Shown in pieces: positions 27,748 to 37,216 of a DNA stretch of 64,000 nucleotides (the stretch's first letter is position 1; each line of letters starts with the position of its first letter). The stretch comes from an uncultured Kordia sp. (GTDB lineage Bacteria; Bacteroidota; Bacteroidia; Flavobacteriales; Flavobacteriaceae). The stretch is taken from assembly GCF_947496985.1 (NCBI RefSeq), contig NZ_CANMEZ010000004.1, positions 496,001 to 560,000 on the forward strand, written 5' to 3'. The notes beneath the pieces are model-generated. The model was not told where the DNA came from, did not search any database, and saw only the letters and a program-made list of their open reading frames with translations. The position numbers were made by a program, and so were the translations under genes.

Positions 27748-29418
27748 ATGCGTTCAGCTTCTCTCCTATTTATAATCACGCTTTTGCAATCTTTTACAAG
27801 TATTGCACAAGAGAAAGATTCTACCCTAGTAGCATTAGAAAAAGTGGTAGCAGAAGCGCCAAATGATTCTTTAAAAATTGAAGCATATCTGAAATTGGGC
27901 GATTATCAACTCCGACGCGATTTTAACAGCGTATCTTCCTATCTAAATGAAGCGTTACAAATAATAGAATCCTCAAAAAACACCCATAACACGGAATTAC
28001 AAAAAGCCGAAATTTTACAACAATTTGGTTTAATTTACAGGAGACGTGCCAATTATTCAGAAGCCTTACGAAACTATTACAAAGCCTTAAAAATATTTGA
28101 AAAATACAATGATTCTATAGGATTGGCATCTAGTTGTAATAATATTGGGAATGTACTTATTTATCAAAAAGAACTTAAAAAAGCTAAAAAAATACTTCAC
28201 AAGGCAATTACAATCAATACACAATTAAAACGTCCAAGAAGTATTGGACACAATTACAATATACTTTCCAGAGCGTATAAAGCCAATACTGAAATTGATT
28301 CTTTAAAATATTTTTTAAATAAAACCTTAGCATACTATACAGAAGCCAACTATGAAGAAGGTATCAATCAAGTAATGTCAAATATTTCTAATTTATATGT
28401 CAGAGAAAAACGATATCGGGAAGCATTGGAATTGCAACTAAAAAATCTGGCTTATGTAACAAAAATCAGAAAAAAGACAGCGATTGCAGCTTCTCATTTT
28501 AATATCACAAAAATTTACATCGCATTAAAAGAATATGATAAAGCGCTATTTCACATAAATACATCACTTGACATTGCCAAAACTGAAAAAATGGGACGTC
28601 GGTATTTTTTATCTTATCGAAGAAGAAGTCTCATTTACAATAATTTAAAAGATTATTACAATGCTTTGGAAGATTACAGAAGGTATGCCAAAGCGCGCGA
28701 TAGTATTTTAAACTTAGCTAAGATTAAAGAAATTCGCGAAATAGAGCTAAACTATGCTTTTGAAAAAGAACGTTATATGGATAGCATTCAGTTTGTACAA
28801 GAAAAGAATGTACTCATGCTAAAAACTGAAAATGAATCACTTCAAAAAAAATGGTATCTCGCATTATTTATAATTACTTTATTCATTATCGTTTTTACGT
28901 TTTATTTTGGTGTAAAATACTATAAAAAATTACGCCTCAGAAAACAACTTGAAGCAGAAAAACTAAACACAAAAATTAATGAATTGAGTACTGAAATCAG
29001 TTCAAAAAGGGAAGAAATCACTGAATTGATGACAGAAACCATCATTCATTTACAATCTAAAGAAAAATTAACCGACAATCTCAGTAAACTCTCCAAACAA
29101 CAAGAAGGTGTTTCGCTTACAGGAATTATTGCCGAATTGAAAGCTGACAAATTAGAAGATTCAAAAATTGTTTTACTCAAAGAAAATATAGAAACACTCA
29201 ATTTTGAATTCTTAAAACGACTCCGTGAAAAACATTCCAATCTTACCAAAACGGATGTTGAAGTTTGCTCATTTATAAAACTTGGACTATCAAGAAAAGA
29301 GATTTCTGAACTTAGAAAAACGAGTTTAGAAGCTATAAAATCTACCCGATTTCGTCTAAAAAAGAAATTAAACCTATCAGCAAAAGATTCTTTAGATGAA
29401 TATGTAAATTCAATATAA
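27748..29418 (+). CDS. TPR-TM-HTH membrane-anchored transcriptional regulator
   Basis: The frame is open to a TTG at 27697, but the ATG at 27748 opens directly on a signal peptide (MRSASLLFIITLLQSFTSIAQ), giving 556 residues. TPRs span about 60-330 (SSCNNIGNVLIYQKELKKA, ILQQFGLIYRRRANYSEALR). A transmembrane helix lies at ~367-390 (WYLALFIITLFIIVFTFYFG), followed by a longer coiled coil than in its paralogs and a C-terminal HTH (SRKEISELRKTSLEAIKSTR). It is a more distant member of the family than the pair at 6335 and 8513. It is followed by its own direct repeat (TGCACCCT) and the fourth giant LRR gene, its likely target. It begins 66 nt after mnmE. Confidence 0.85.
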   Translation: MRSASLLFIITLLQSFTSIAQEKDSTLVALEKVVAEAPNDSLKIEAYLKLGDYQLRRDFNSVSSYLNEALQIIESSKNTHNTELQKAEILQQFGLIYRRRANYSEALRNYYKALKIFEKYNDSIGLASSCNNIGNVLIYQKELKKAKKILHKAITINTQLKRPRSIGHNYNILSRAYKANTEIDSLKYFLNKTLAYYTEANYEEGINQVMSNISNLYVREKRYREALELQLKNLAYVTKIRKKTAIAASHFNITKIYIALKEYDKALFHINTSLDIAKTEKMGRRYFLSYRRRSLIYNNLKDYYNALEDYRRYAKARDSILNLAKIKEIREIELNYAFEKERYMDSIQFVQEKNVLMLKTENESLQKKWYLALFIITLFIIVFTFYFGVKYYKKLRLRKQLEAEKLNTKINELSTEISSKREEITELMTETIIHLQSKEKLTDNLSKLSKQQEGVSLTGIIAELKADKLEDSKIVLLKENIETLNFEFLKRLREKHSNLTKTDVEVCSFIKLGLSRKEISELRKTSLEAIKSTRFRLKKKLNLSAKDSLDEYVNSI

Positions 29419-29436
29419 TCAGATATTTACACATTT

Positions 29437-29456
29437 TGCACCCTTTTCTGCACCCT
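29437..29456 (+). promoter_or_regulatory. TGCACCCT direct-repeat element
   Basis: TGCACCCT occurs at 29437-29444 and 29449-29456, 12 bp start to start, 18 nt after the stop of the regulator gene. The element ends 31 nt before the -7-like box at 29488, the same distance as the TGTCCAGT elements. It is probably the cognate site of the diverged regulator at 27748. Confidence 0.55.
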
Positions 29457-29487
29457 ATCATTTCTTTTACACACTAAAAAATATTTC

Positions 29488-29495
29488 TAGTATTG
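29488..29495 (+). promoter_or_regulatory. -7-like box upstream of the small gene and fourth giant LRR gene
   Basis: TAGTATTG differs from TANNTTTG at one position. It would start a transcript about 30-35 nt upstream of the ATG at 29535 and continue into the LRR gene at 29705. Confidence 0.4.
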
Positions 29496-29534
29496 CTGCA
29501 TCATAATTCATAAAGCAACTTATATAAAGACGTG

Positions 29535-29687
29535 ATGTTAGTTTTCATTAAAAACTTTTTTACAAAAACGAATAAACAGCAATCTTCTTTGGAAACACTA
29601 CAATCCAAAAAAGAAAAAATGAAAGCTGAATTAGATTCGCTATATGAATTTGAATTCTTTTTAAAAGAGCTAAAAAATCAATCATAA
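29535..29687 (+). CDS. Small coiled-coil protein (50 residues)
   Basis: The ATG at 29535 opens a 50-codon frame ending TAA at 29685-29687. It begins with a short hydrophobic or amphipathic stretch (MLVFIKNFF) and continues with a lysine- and glutamate-rich helical part (SLETLQSKKEKMKAELDSLY, FEFFLKELKNQ) of coiled-coil character. It sits 17 nt upstream of the giant LRR gene, under the same putative promoter, so it is probably co-transcribed. I know no family for it. The charge pattern and position support a real gene, but the length leaves doubt. Confidence 0.5.
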   Translation: MLVFIKNFFTKTNKQQSSLETLQSKKEKMKAELDSLYEFEFFLKELKNQS

Positions 29688-29704
29688 CCTATCATTCAAT
29701 TCTT

Positions 29705-32700
29705 ATGAAAAGAAATCTATTTTTAATTTTAGTATGTATCGCTTCGTACGGCTATGGACAAACCTCTTGTCCTTTTGATGAGAGTCTATTCTCTGGTACA
29801 CTAACAGTAACAACTGCTGGCGCTTCAAAAACAAAAGCTAGCGATGCTACGTCCAATCATAGATTTGGCGAACGTGTTGCTATTGACGGAAATATCGCTG
29901 CAGTTGTTTCACGTAGCAATGGCGCTGCCGCAGGAAAAGTATATATTTTTACAAATGATGGTTCAGGAAATTGGACAGAACAAACAATCTTATCTGCAAG
30001 TGATGGTTTTGCTGGAGATAATTTTGGTTCTGCTATTGCCTTAGAAGGAAACTACTTATTGGTTGGCGCACGTTCGCAACTAGATGCTGCTGATGTAGAT
30101 ACTGGAGCTGCGTATTTATTTGAATACAATGGTGTGAATACGTGGACGGAAGTTGCCATTTTTGAACCTAGTGATGGTACTACTGGAATTCGCTATGGAG
30201 AATCAGTTTCTATCGAAGGTGATTTAGTACTTGTTGGAGCGCGTAATGGATGTACTGGAGGATGTGCGTATCTATATGAAAATGATGGTACCAATACCTT
30301 TACTTATACCGAAACAAAACTAGAGCCGCAAGTGCAATCAAATTATGATGGCGCACGATTTGGTCATGATGTGTTAGTAAAAGATGGACGTGCGTATGTT
30401 AGCGGACCTCAAGATTTTTCTGCTGTCGGAAATGCTTCCGCAGGATCTGTGCAAATTTGGGATCAGGCAAATGATGGAACTTGGTCACGTACACACAGAT
30501 TAAGAGGTACTGAAACTACAGAAGCTTTTGGATGGTCTATAGATGTTGAAGGAGATTATTTAGCCATTGGTGCTATGAATTTTGAAACTTCTACAACACC
30601 TGAAGCCGATCAAGGAAGAGTTTATGTGTACAAAGCGGATGCAAATGGCGATTATCTGGAAGCCAATAGCGTCATGATTCAAAATGATGATAAAGATAGT
30701 TTTAATGATCAACGTTTTGGAACTGATGTTGCTTTAGATGGAGAATATTTATACGTAGGAACTTTTGGAAATGGAGCAATCAATTCAGATGCGCTCTATA
30801 CATTTAAAGGTAATGGCACCAATAACTGGACGCAAATTGCAAAAATAACTTCAGGCGCTGGTTGGGATGAATTCGCAAACAGAGCTGTAGCCGTTTCTTT
30901 TCCTTATTTATTAATTGGTCAGAATGAAGATGATAGTCCAAGTAATTCTGGAGCTATATACTTTGTCCCGTTGGCAAATCAAGTAGTACCTGTGGCTTCT
31001 GTTACGGAAACTGTAGGCGTGAATACTGGACAAAATAATGGAATTATCAAAGTAAGTTTTGATGATGAAGCTACCGAAACACAAATTAAATTTAGTGTAG
31101 ATGGCGGTACAACATATCCGTACACTTTTGATGATACACTTGGCAATGCAGAAATTACCAATTTGGCGATAGGAAACTATGATGTTTGGGTAGCTTTTGA
31201 TGAAAGCTCCTGCCCTATTAGTTTGGGAAGTTTTGCTATCAATGAAATACCGTATACTGCGATTCCAGATGCAAACTTTGAAGCTGCATTGGAAGCTTTA
31301 GGATATGACGATGTAAGCGCTGACGGACAAGTACCAACAGCGTTAATTGAAGTCGTAACTACTTTAGATGTAACAAATCAATCTATATCGGATTTAACAG
31401 GTATTTCAGATTTTACGGCATTGGTTAATTTAGATTGTTCAGATAACACATTGACTTCTTTGGATGTGAGTGCTAATATGAATTTACAAACCTTAGAGTT
31501 TAATAATAATTCTATTGCATCGGTTATGCTTGGAGCTAATACGACACTAGATTATATAAGAGGTAGATACAATCAACTGAGTACAATTGATATTAGTCAA
31601 AACACCAATCTGACATTCTTAAATTTAAGAAGCAATCTATTGACAACAATTGATGTTTCAAACAATACGCTACTTGAAACCATTAATCTTCGTGATCATA
31701 CCAATCTTACAGGTATTGATATTACCAATAATGTCAACTTAAAAACTTTATACCTTCAAGATACAGACATAAATAGTTTAGATGTTTCTCAAAATAATCT
31801 ATTAGAAATCTTAAGTATACTGAGAGCTAATATAACTAGTATTGATGTTTCAAACTTAACTGCATTAACACAATTAAGAATCTCTGATAATAACTTAACG
31901 AAATTAGATGTTTCAAACAATCCAGCATTGATAAGTTTAGAATGTGCGAATAATAATTTGACATTCCTAAATGCTAAAAATGGAAACAATACCGCAATTT
32001 TAGATGCAGACTTTAATGCTTCAGGAAATACAGCTTTGACTTGTATTTTGGTAGATAATGCCGCTTGGAGTACTACAAATTGGACAAATATTGATACTGG
32101 AGTAGCTTCCTTTAGCGATGCGTATTGTCGTTATACTGCCATTCCTGACGCCAATTTTGAAGCAGAGTTAGAAGCTTTAGGGTACGATGATATTTCTGCA
32201 GACGGACAAGTGCCAACAGCGTTAATTGAAACCGTAACAGCATTAAATGTAAGAAACAAATCTATTAGTGATCTAACAGGAATTGAAGATTTTACAGCAT
32301 TGACAAATTTAAACTGTGGCGAGAACAGCCTGACAATACTTAATATTTCAAATAATACAACTTTAGAAATGTTAACTGCAAACGGTAATAATATTACTTC
32401 GATAGATTTATCAAATAACTTAAATTTAAAAGAGGTTGATCTCGGAGCCAATGAGCTAAGTGCATTAGATATTTCGGCAAATACAGCCTTGACAAAATTA
32501 GAATGTCCTGTAAATGATATTGCTGTTTTAGATATAAGTAATAATATTGCTTTAGAGATATTAGAAGCGTTTCAAACAGATATTGCAGCTATAGATTTAA
32601 GCACTAACATAAACTTGAAAAAATTACGCTTATACAAAACAAATATTACAGAAATTGATGTCTCAAATAATCCATTATTGAACGAATTACGTATTGACAA

Positions 32701-35700
32701 TACTGATGTAAGCACATTAGATATTACGAACAATGTCCTACTCGATTGGTTAAAAGTAAATGGTTCTTTAATTACTTCTTTGGACTTAACAGGATTAACT
32801 GTTTTGACAAGGTTTGAAGGACAAACAGGAGTTTTGGAACATATTGACATCAGAAACGGAAACAATAGCAACATGACCACGTTTAACGTGACAAATAACA
32901 ACAATTTAGATTGTGTATTAGTAGACGATGCTGCATATAGCACAACTTATTGGGCACAAGTTGGTACAGGTTTAATTTTTTCTGAAACCTACTGTCGTTA
33001 CACAGCTATTCCTGATGCCAATTTTGAAGCAGCATTAGAAGCTTTAGGATATGATGATATTGCAGCTGACGGACAAGTGCCAACCGCGTTGATTGAAGTT
33101 GTAGAAGATTTAGATGTAGAAAGTGCAAACATCGCTGACATAACTGGTATTGAGGATTTTATAGCACTAAAAACATTCGATTGCGGTTATAACTCATTAA
33201 GTACTATAGATGTAACTAACAATACCGAATTAAGACAATTAATTATTAGAAATAACAATATCTCATCTATAGATCTTTCTGCAAATACATTATTAGTTGG
33301 TTTTAAAAGTGAAAGTTGTCCTATTGCAAATCTAGATCTATCTAATAATATCAATCTACAAGTATTATGGCTTACTGGAAATGATCTCACAACATTAGAT
33401 GTATCTAACAATACTTTACTAAGGTCATTTTATGGAAATAATAACCAGCTAACTACTTTAGATTTAACAAACAATCCTGCATTACAAGTTGTTAGAGCTA
33501 GTAATAATAACCTAGAATCTTTTGATTTACGCAATGGAAACAATACAAATATAAGCGGAGGTACTAACTTTCAACTAACAGGAAATTCAAATTCAATTTG
33601 TGTTTTCGTTGATGATCTAGCGCATGCAACTACCAACTGGACAACAATAGATTCGTTAGTCACTTTTAGAGACAGTAATTATTGTAGATATACCGCAATT
33701 CCAGATGCAAACTTTGAAGCACGTTTAGAAGCCTTAGGGTATGATGATATTTCTGGCGATGGACAAGTGCCTACAGCGTTAATTGAAGTCGTAACAACCT
33801 TAGACATCAATTCGCAAAGCATTGCAGATATTACAGGAATTGAAGACTTTACTGCTTTAGAAGAATTGTATGCAACTCTTAATACATTTACAAGTTTAGA
33901 CCTTTCAAATAATACTGCATTAAAAATACTTTGGACAAAGTTTACACCTATTGCAACCATAAATCTTAGTGCAAATACCAATCTTGAACAATTGGTATGT
34001 TCTTTCAATGATTTAAGTAGTTTAGATGTTTCTGCAAATACCGCATTAACCTATTTGGAATGTAATAACAATTCAATTGCTACTCTTGATGTGTCTACAA
34101 ATACAGCTTTATTAGACTTGCGTTGTGGAAACAATGCGTTGACAAACATCGATTTAACTACCAATACATTGCTAACTACATTTTGGTGCGATAATAATTC
34201 CATCACAACGATTGATGTTTCGCTTCAAACGGCATTGACTTCTTTTGTTGCAAATGATAACAATCTAACATTTGTAAACATTCAGAATGGTAATAATATG
34301 AACGTTACCAATTTTGTAGCCATCAACAATTCAGGTTTAACTTGTATTTTGGTAGATGATGCTACATACAGTACCACTTATTGGGGAGGAATTGATGTGA
34401 CCACAAGTTTTAACGATCAATATTGTCGCTACACTGCCATTCCTGATGCAAACTTTGAAGCACGTTTAGAAGCCTTAGGTTATGATGACATTTCTGCAGA
34501 CGGACAAGTGCCAACAGCGCTAATTGAAGTAGTTACCAACTTAAATCTTGTCAATGATGGCATTACAGATATTACAGGAATTGAAGACTTTATAGCATTA
34601 ACGAGTTTAAACGCATCAGATAATTTAATTGGATCGTTAGACATCTCAAACAGTCCAAACCTTGTAACGCTCTCAGCTAATGCGTGCGGACTTACAAATT
34701 TAGATATCTCACAAAATACTTTATTACAAAATTTATCAGCAGATTCTAATCAGTTAACAAGTTTGAATACCACAAACAATACAGCCTTAAAAACTATTGT
34801 CGTATATGGTAATTCGATCGCTACCGCAGACTTTTCTACAAATACAGCATTAGAAACCTTAGATCTATTTCAAAATCAACTTACAGCGCTTGATCTAAGC
34901 AATAACATAGCACTAAAAACATTGTTTTGCGATAACAATCAATTAATAAGTCTAAATGTTCAAAACGGAAACAACGGAGCAATTACTGAAATTAACACAC
35001 AAGGGAATGATGATTTATACTGTGTTTTAGTGGATGATGAAGCCTATAGTAATACGTATTGGACAAACTTAGATACGCAAACAAGCTATAACGAAACAAG
35101 TTGCGATTTTGTAATTGTTGATGTGGATGTATTCTTGCAAGGAGCATTAATCAATCCGATTACTGGAGAAGAAAGCTTAATGCGTGACGATTTAAGAACT
35201 GCAGGTGCTTTATACTCTTCAAATTCTCCTTATGGAGATGGTGCTAGTATCAGTGAAACTGTGGGACTTTCTGATAATGGTGTAAATACAATTGTCGATT
35301 GGATTTGGGTTGAATTACGCGATGCAAATACCAATACAACTGTTGTTGCTGGACAATCAGGAGTGTTACAGCGTGATGGTGATATTGTAGCTACAAATGA
35401 TGATTTAGTAACGCCTTTAACCTTTGAAAATGTGCCTGCTGGAAATTATTACATTGTAGTAAAACATAGAAATCATTTAAGCATCATGTCTGCAACAGCA
35501 ATCACATTAAGACAAGTTGTAACAACAATTAACTTCACAGATGCAAACAATCAAATTACGTTTGGAAGCAATGCACAAACCACATTTGGAATGCCAACAG
35601 ACATTGTAGCCATGTGGAGTGGAAACGCCAATGAAGATTCAATCGTTCAATACTCTGGAACCAATCCAGACACACCAGATATTCTGTCAACAGTACTAAA

Positions 35701-35902
35701 CGATGCTGGAAACTTCTTAAACTTTCCAACCTATGTGGTAACAGGTTACAATGCAAATGATATCAATATGGATGGAAACACACAATACTCAGGAACGGAA
35801 CCTGATGTTCCATTCATTCTACAAAATATATTGACGCATCCAAATAACTTTTTAGGTTTTAGTACGTATCAAATTATTGAACAATTACCTGAAAACGAGT
35901 AA
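29705..35902 (+). CDS. Giant secreted LRR protein with N-terminal FG-GAP-type beta-propeller
   Basis: The 2065-residue protein has a signal peptide (MKRNLFLILVCIASYGYGQ), then about seven FG-GAP-like propeller blades at ~30-420 (FGERVAIDGNIAAVVSRSNG, FGSAIALEGNYLLVGARSQ, FGTDVALDGEYLYVGTFGNG). An Ig-like domain follows at ~425-510 (IKFSVDGGTTYPYTF). Five header-LRR-cap blocks start at ~515. Their header, YTAIPDANFEAALEALGYDD followed by GQVPTALIE, is different from the ETHD type in the other three proteins, which fits a separate lineage paired with a separate regulator. Each block ends in a cysteine cap (LTCILVDDATYSTTYW ... YCRY). Residues ~1806-2065 are the shared C-terminal module (VFLQGALINPITGEE, HRNHLSIM). 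It is a likely surface adhesin; its ligand is unknown. Confidence 0.9.
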   Translation: MKRNLFLILVCIASYGYGQTSCPFDESLFSGTLTVTTAGASKTKASDATSNHRFGERVAIDGNIAAVVSRSNGAAAGKVYIFTNDGSGNWTEQTILSASDGFAGDNFGSAIALEGNYLLVGARSQLDAADVDTGAAYLFEYNGVNTWTEVAIFEPSDGTTGIRYGESVSIEGDLVLVGARNGCTGGCAYLYENDGTNTFTYTETKLEPQVQSNYDGARFGHDVLVKDGRAYVSGPQDFSAVGNASAGSVQIWDQANDGTWSRTHRLRGTETTEAFGWSIDVEGDYLAIGAMNFETSTTPEADQGRVYVYKADANGDYLEANSVMIQNDDKDSFNDQRFGTDVALDGEYLYVGTFGNGAINSDALYTFKGNGTNNWTQIAKITSGAGWDEFANRAVAVSFPYLLIGQNEDDSPSNSGAIYFVPLANQVVPVASVTETVGVNTGQNNGIIKVSFDDEATETQIKFSVDGGTTYPYTFDDTLGNAEITNLAIGNYDVWVAFDESSCPISLGSFAINEIPYTAIPDANFEAALEALGYDDVSADGQVPTALIEVVTTLDVTNQSISDLTGISDFTALVNLDCSDNTLTSLDVSANMNLQTLEFNNNSIASVMLGANTTLDYIRGRYNQLSTIDISQNTNLTFLNLRSNLLTTIDVSNNTLLETINLRDHTNLTGIDITNNVNLKTLYLQDTDINSLDVSQNNLLEILSILRANITSIDVSNLTALTQLRISDNNLTKLDVSNNPALISLECANNNLTFLNAKNGNNTAILDADFNASGNTALTCILVDNAAWSTTNWTNIDTGVASFSDAYCRYTAIPDANFEAELEALGYDDISADGQVPTALIETVTALNVRNKSISDLTGIEDFTALTNLNCGENSLTILNISNNTTLEMLTANGNNITSIDLSNNLNLKEVDLGANELSALDISANTALTKLECPVNDIAVLDISNNIALEILEAFQTDIAAIDLSTNINLKKLRLYKTNITEIDVSNNPLLNELRIDNTDVSTLDITNNVLLDWLKVNGSLITSLDLTGLTVLTRFEGQTGVLEHIDIRNGNNSNMTTFNVTNNNNLDCVLVDDAAYSTTYWAQVGTGLIFSETYCRYTAIPDANFEAALEALGYDDIAADGQVPTALIEVVEDLDVESANIADITGIEDFIALKTFDCGYNSLSTIDVTNNTELRQLIIRNNNISSIDLSANTLLVGFKSESCPIANLDLSNNINLQVLWLTGNDLTTLDVSNNTLLRSFYGNNNQLTTLDLTNNPALQVVRASNNNLESFDLRNGNNTNISGGTNFQLTGNSNSICVFVDDLAHATTNWTTIDSLVTFRDSNYCRYTAIPDANFEARLEALGYDDISGDGQVPTALIEVVTTLDINSQSIADITGIEDFTALEELYATLNTFTSLDLSNNTALKILWTKFTPIATINLSANTNLEQLVCSFNDLSSLDVSANTALTYLECNNNSIATLDVSTNTALLDLRCGNNALTNIDLTTNTLLTTFWCDNNSITTIDVSLQTALTSFVANDNNLTFVNIQNGNNMNVTNFVAINNSGLTCILVDDATYSTTYWGGIDVTTSFNDQYCRYTAIPDANFEARLEALGYDDISADGQVPTALIEVVTNLNLVNDGITDITGIEDFIALTSLNASDNLIGSLDISNSPNLVTLSANACGLTNLDISQNTLLQNLSADSNQLTSLNTTNNTALKTIVVYGNSIATADFSTNTALETLDLFQNQLTALDLSNNIALKTLFCDNNQLISLNVQNGNNGAITEINTQGNDDLYCVLVDDEAYSNTYWTNLDTQTSYNETSCDFVIVDVDVFLQGALINPITGEESLMRDDLRTAGALYSSNSPYGDGASISETVGLSDNGVNTIVDWIWVELRDANTNTTVVAGQSGVLQRDGDIVATNDDLVTPLTFENVPAGNYYIVVKHRNHLSIMSATAITLRQVVTTINFTDANNQITFGSNAQTTFGMPTDIVAMWSGNANEDSIVQYSGTNPDTPDILSTVLNDAGNFLNFPTYVVTGYNANDINMDGNTQYSGTEPDVPFILQNILTHPNNFLGFSTYQIIEQLPENE

Positions 35903-35973
35903 GTGTAAAGAAAAAAATAGTGCTTTTAGTTTAGCTATAACGAGGTAACTTAGATTTGGGCTCTAGTTACCAA

Positions 35974-36007
35974 AACGCCATCCAAATATATAGGATGGCG
36001 TTTTTTT
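35974..36007 (+). terminator. Rho-independent terminator after the fourth giant LRR gene
   Basis: AACGCCATCC (35974-35983) pairs perfectly with GGATGGCGTT (35993-36002), followed by seven T residues at 36001-36007. Confidence 0.9.
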
Positions 36008-36188
36008 ATGCATTAAAAACTGTTTTCTTTACGGAACGAATTATAGAATTGACGAATCTCCAAATTGCCAATACCTATATAAAGTGGCTATATCTAGAAA
36101 CATATTGCGATTATCAAGTAATGTAGTATAAAAAATTACTGTAAATTTTAACTGAATACAATTTATACTTATCTTTCAAAAAATAAAA

Positions 36189-37181
36189 ATGATGCGAAAC
36201 ATACTTATTATAACTTCTTTACTCTTTGGAATTCATATGAGTAACGCACAAACCATAGAGCGTCAAGTAATTGGTAGTTCAGGAGCTACTATTTCTAATG
36301 GTTCCACTACTGTAGATTTTACTGTCGGCGAAGTTGTTACGACTACAATTACAGATGGTACTACTACCCTATCACAAGGATTTTTGCAAGGCACTATAAA
36401 ATTAGCAATTAATATTAATCCGAAAGTATTTTTACAAGGAGCAGCATTAAATCCATATACAGGAGAAGAATCGTTCATGCGAGACGATTTACACAGAAAT
36501 AGTCATATTCCAACAACTTCACCTTATGGAGATGGCAACACACTCGATTCTGACATTTTCAATATTCAAGATACAAATGCTTTAGTTGATTGGATTTGGG
36601 TAGAATTACGAAATGCTACAGATAACACACAAGTTATAGCAAGTCAGTCAGCGTTATTACAACGTGATGGCGATATTTTAGATTCACAATACAACACGCT
36701 CGAATTTGAAGTTGCTGCAGGAAATTACTATGTAGTAATAAAACATAGAAACCATTTAGGAATCATGACTACGAATACAGTTGCGCTTTCAAAAACGGGA
36801 ACTACTGTCGATTTTACAGATGCTTCCAATCAAATTACTTTTGGAAATAATGCGCAAACCACTTTTGGAATGCCTTCCGGAAAAGTAGCTATGTGGGCAG
36901 GAAATGTTAATGCGGACACAATTATACAATACTCAGGAACAAGCCCAGATACACCAGAAATCTTATCTACAGTACTTAATGATGCTGGAAACTTCTTAAA
37001 TTTCCCAACATATGCAGTAAGTGGATATAATTCAAATGATATCAATTTGGATGGAACAACACAATATTCAGGAATAAGTCCAGATGTACCTTTCATCTTA
37101 CAAAATATATTAGCACATCCAGGAAACTTCCTAAACTTTAGTACCTATCAAATTACAGAACAGTTACCTGAAAACCCATAA
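36189..37181 (+). CDS. Secreted protein made almost entirely of the shared C-terminal module
   Basis: This 330-residue protein has a signal peptide (MMRNILIITSLLFGIHMSNAQ) and a short beta domain at ~22-72 (ERQVIGSSGATISNG, VDFTVGEVVTTTITDG, TLSQGFLQG), a segment that in other Bacteroidota proteins usually precedes a T9SS type A sorting domain. Here it is followed instead by the shared module at ~77-330 (NPKVFLQGAALNPYTGEESF, ALLQRDGDIL, HRNHLGIM, GNVNADTIIQYSG, DINLDGTTQYSG, ending ITEQLPENP). It has no LRRs and shows that the module is a self-standing unit. The gene sits between two terminators with matching stems, so it is a separate transcript. Function unknown; possibly a soluble partner or competitor of the giant proteins. 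Confidence 0.8.
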   Translation: MMRNILIITSLLFGIHMSNAQTIERQVIGSSGATISNGSTTVDFTVGEVVTTTITDGTTTLSQGFLQGTIKLAININPKVFLQGAALNPYTGEESFMRDDLHRNSHIPTTSPYGDGNTLDSDIFNIQDTNALVDWIWVELRNATDNTQVIASQSALLQRDGDILDSQYNTLEFEVAAGNYYVVIKHRNHLGIMTTNTVALSKTGTTVDFTDASNQITFGNNAQTTFGMPSGKVAMWAGNVNADTIIQYSGTSPDTPEILSTVLNDAGNFLNFPTYAVSGYNSNDINLDGTTQYSGISPDVPFILQNILAHPGNFLNFSTYQITEQLPENP

Positions 37182-37216
37182 AAATCGAAGATTCATGCGG
37201 TTTAAAAATTCAAATA

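Noticed and set aside
167-35902. Many long open frames antisense to the giant LRR genes
   Set aside because: They mirror the repeated codons of the LRR sequence, lack start contexts and known domains, and repeat with the same period as the sense blocks.
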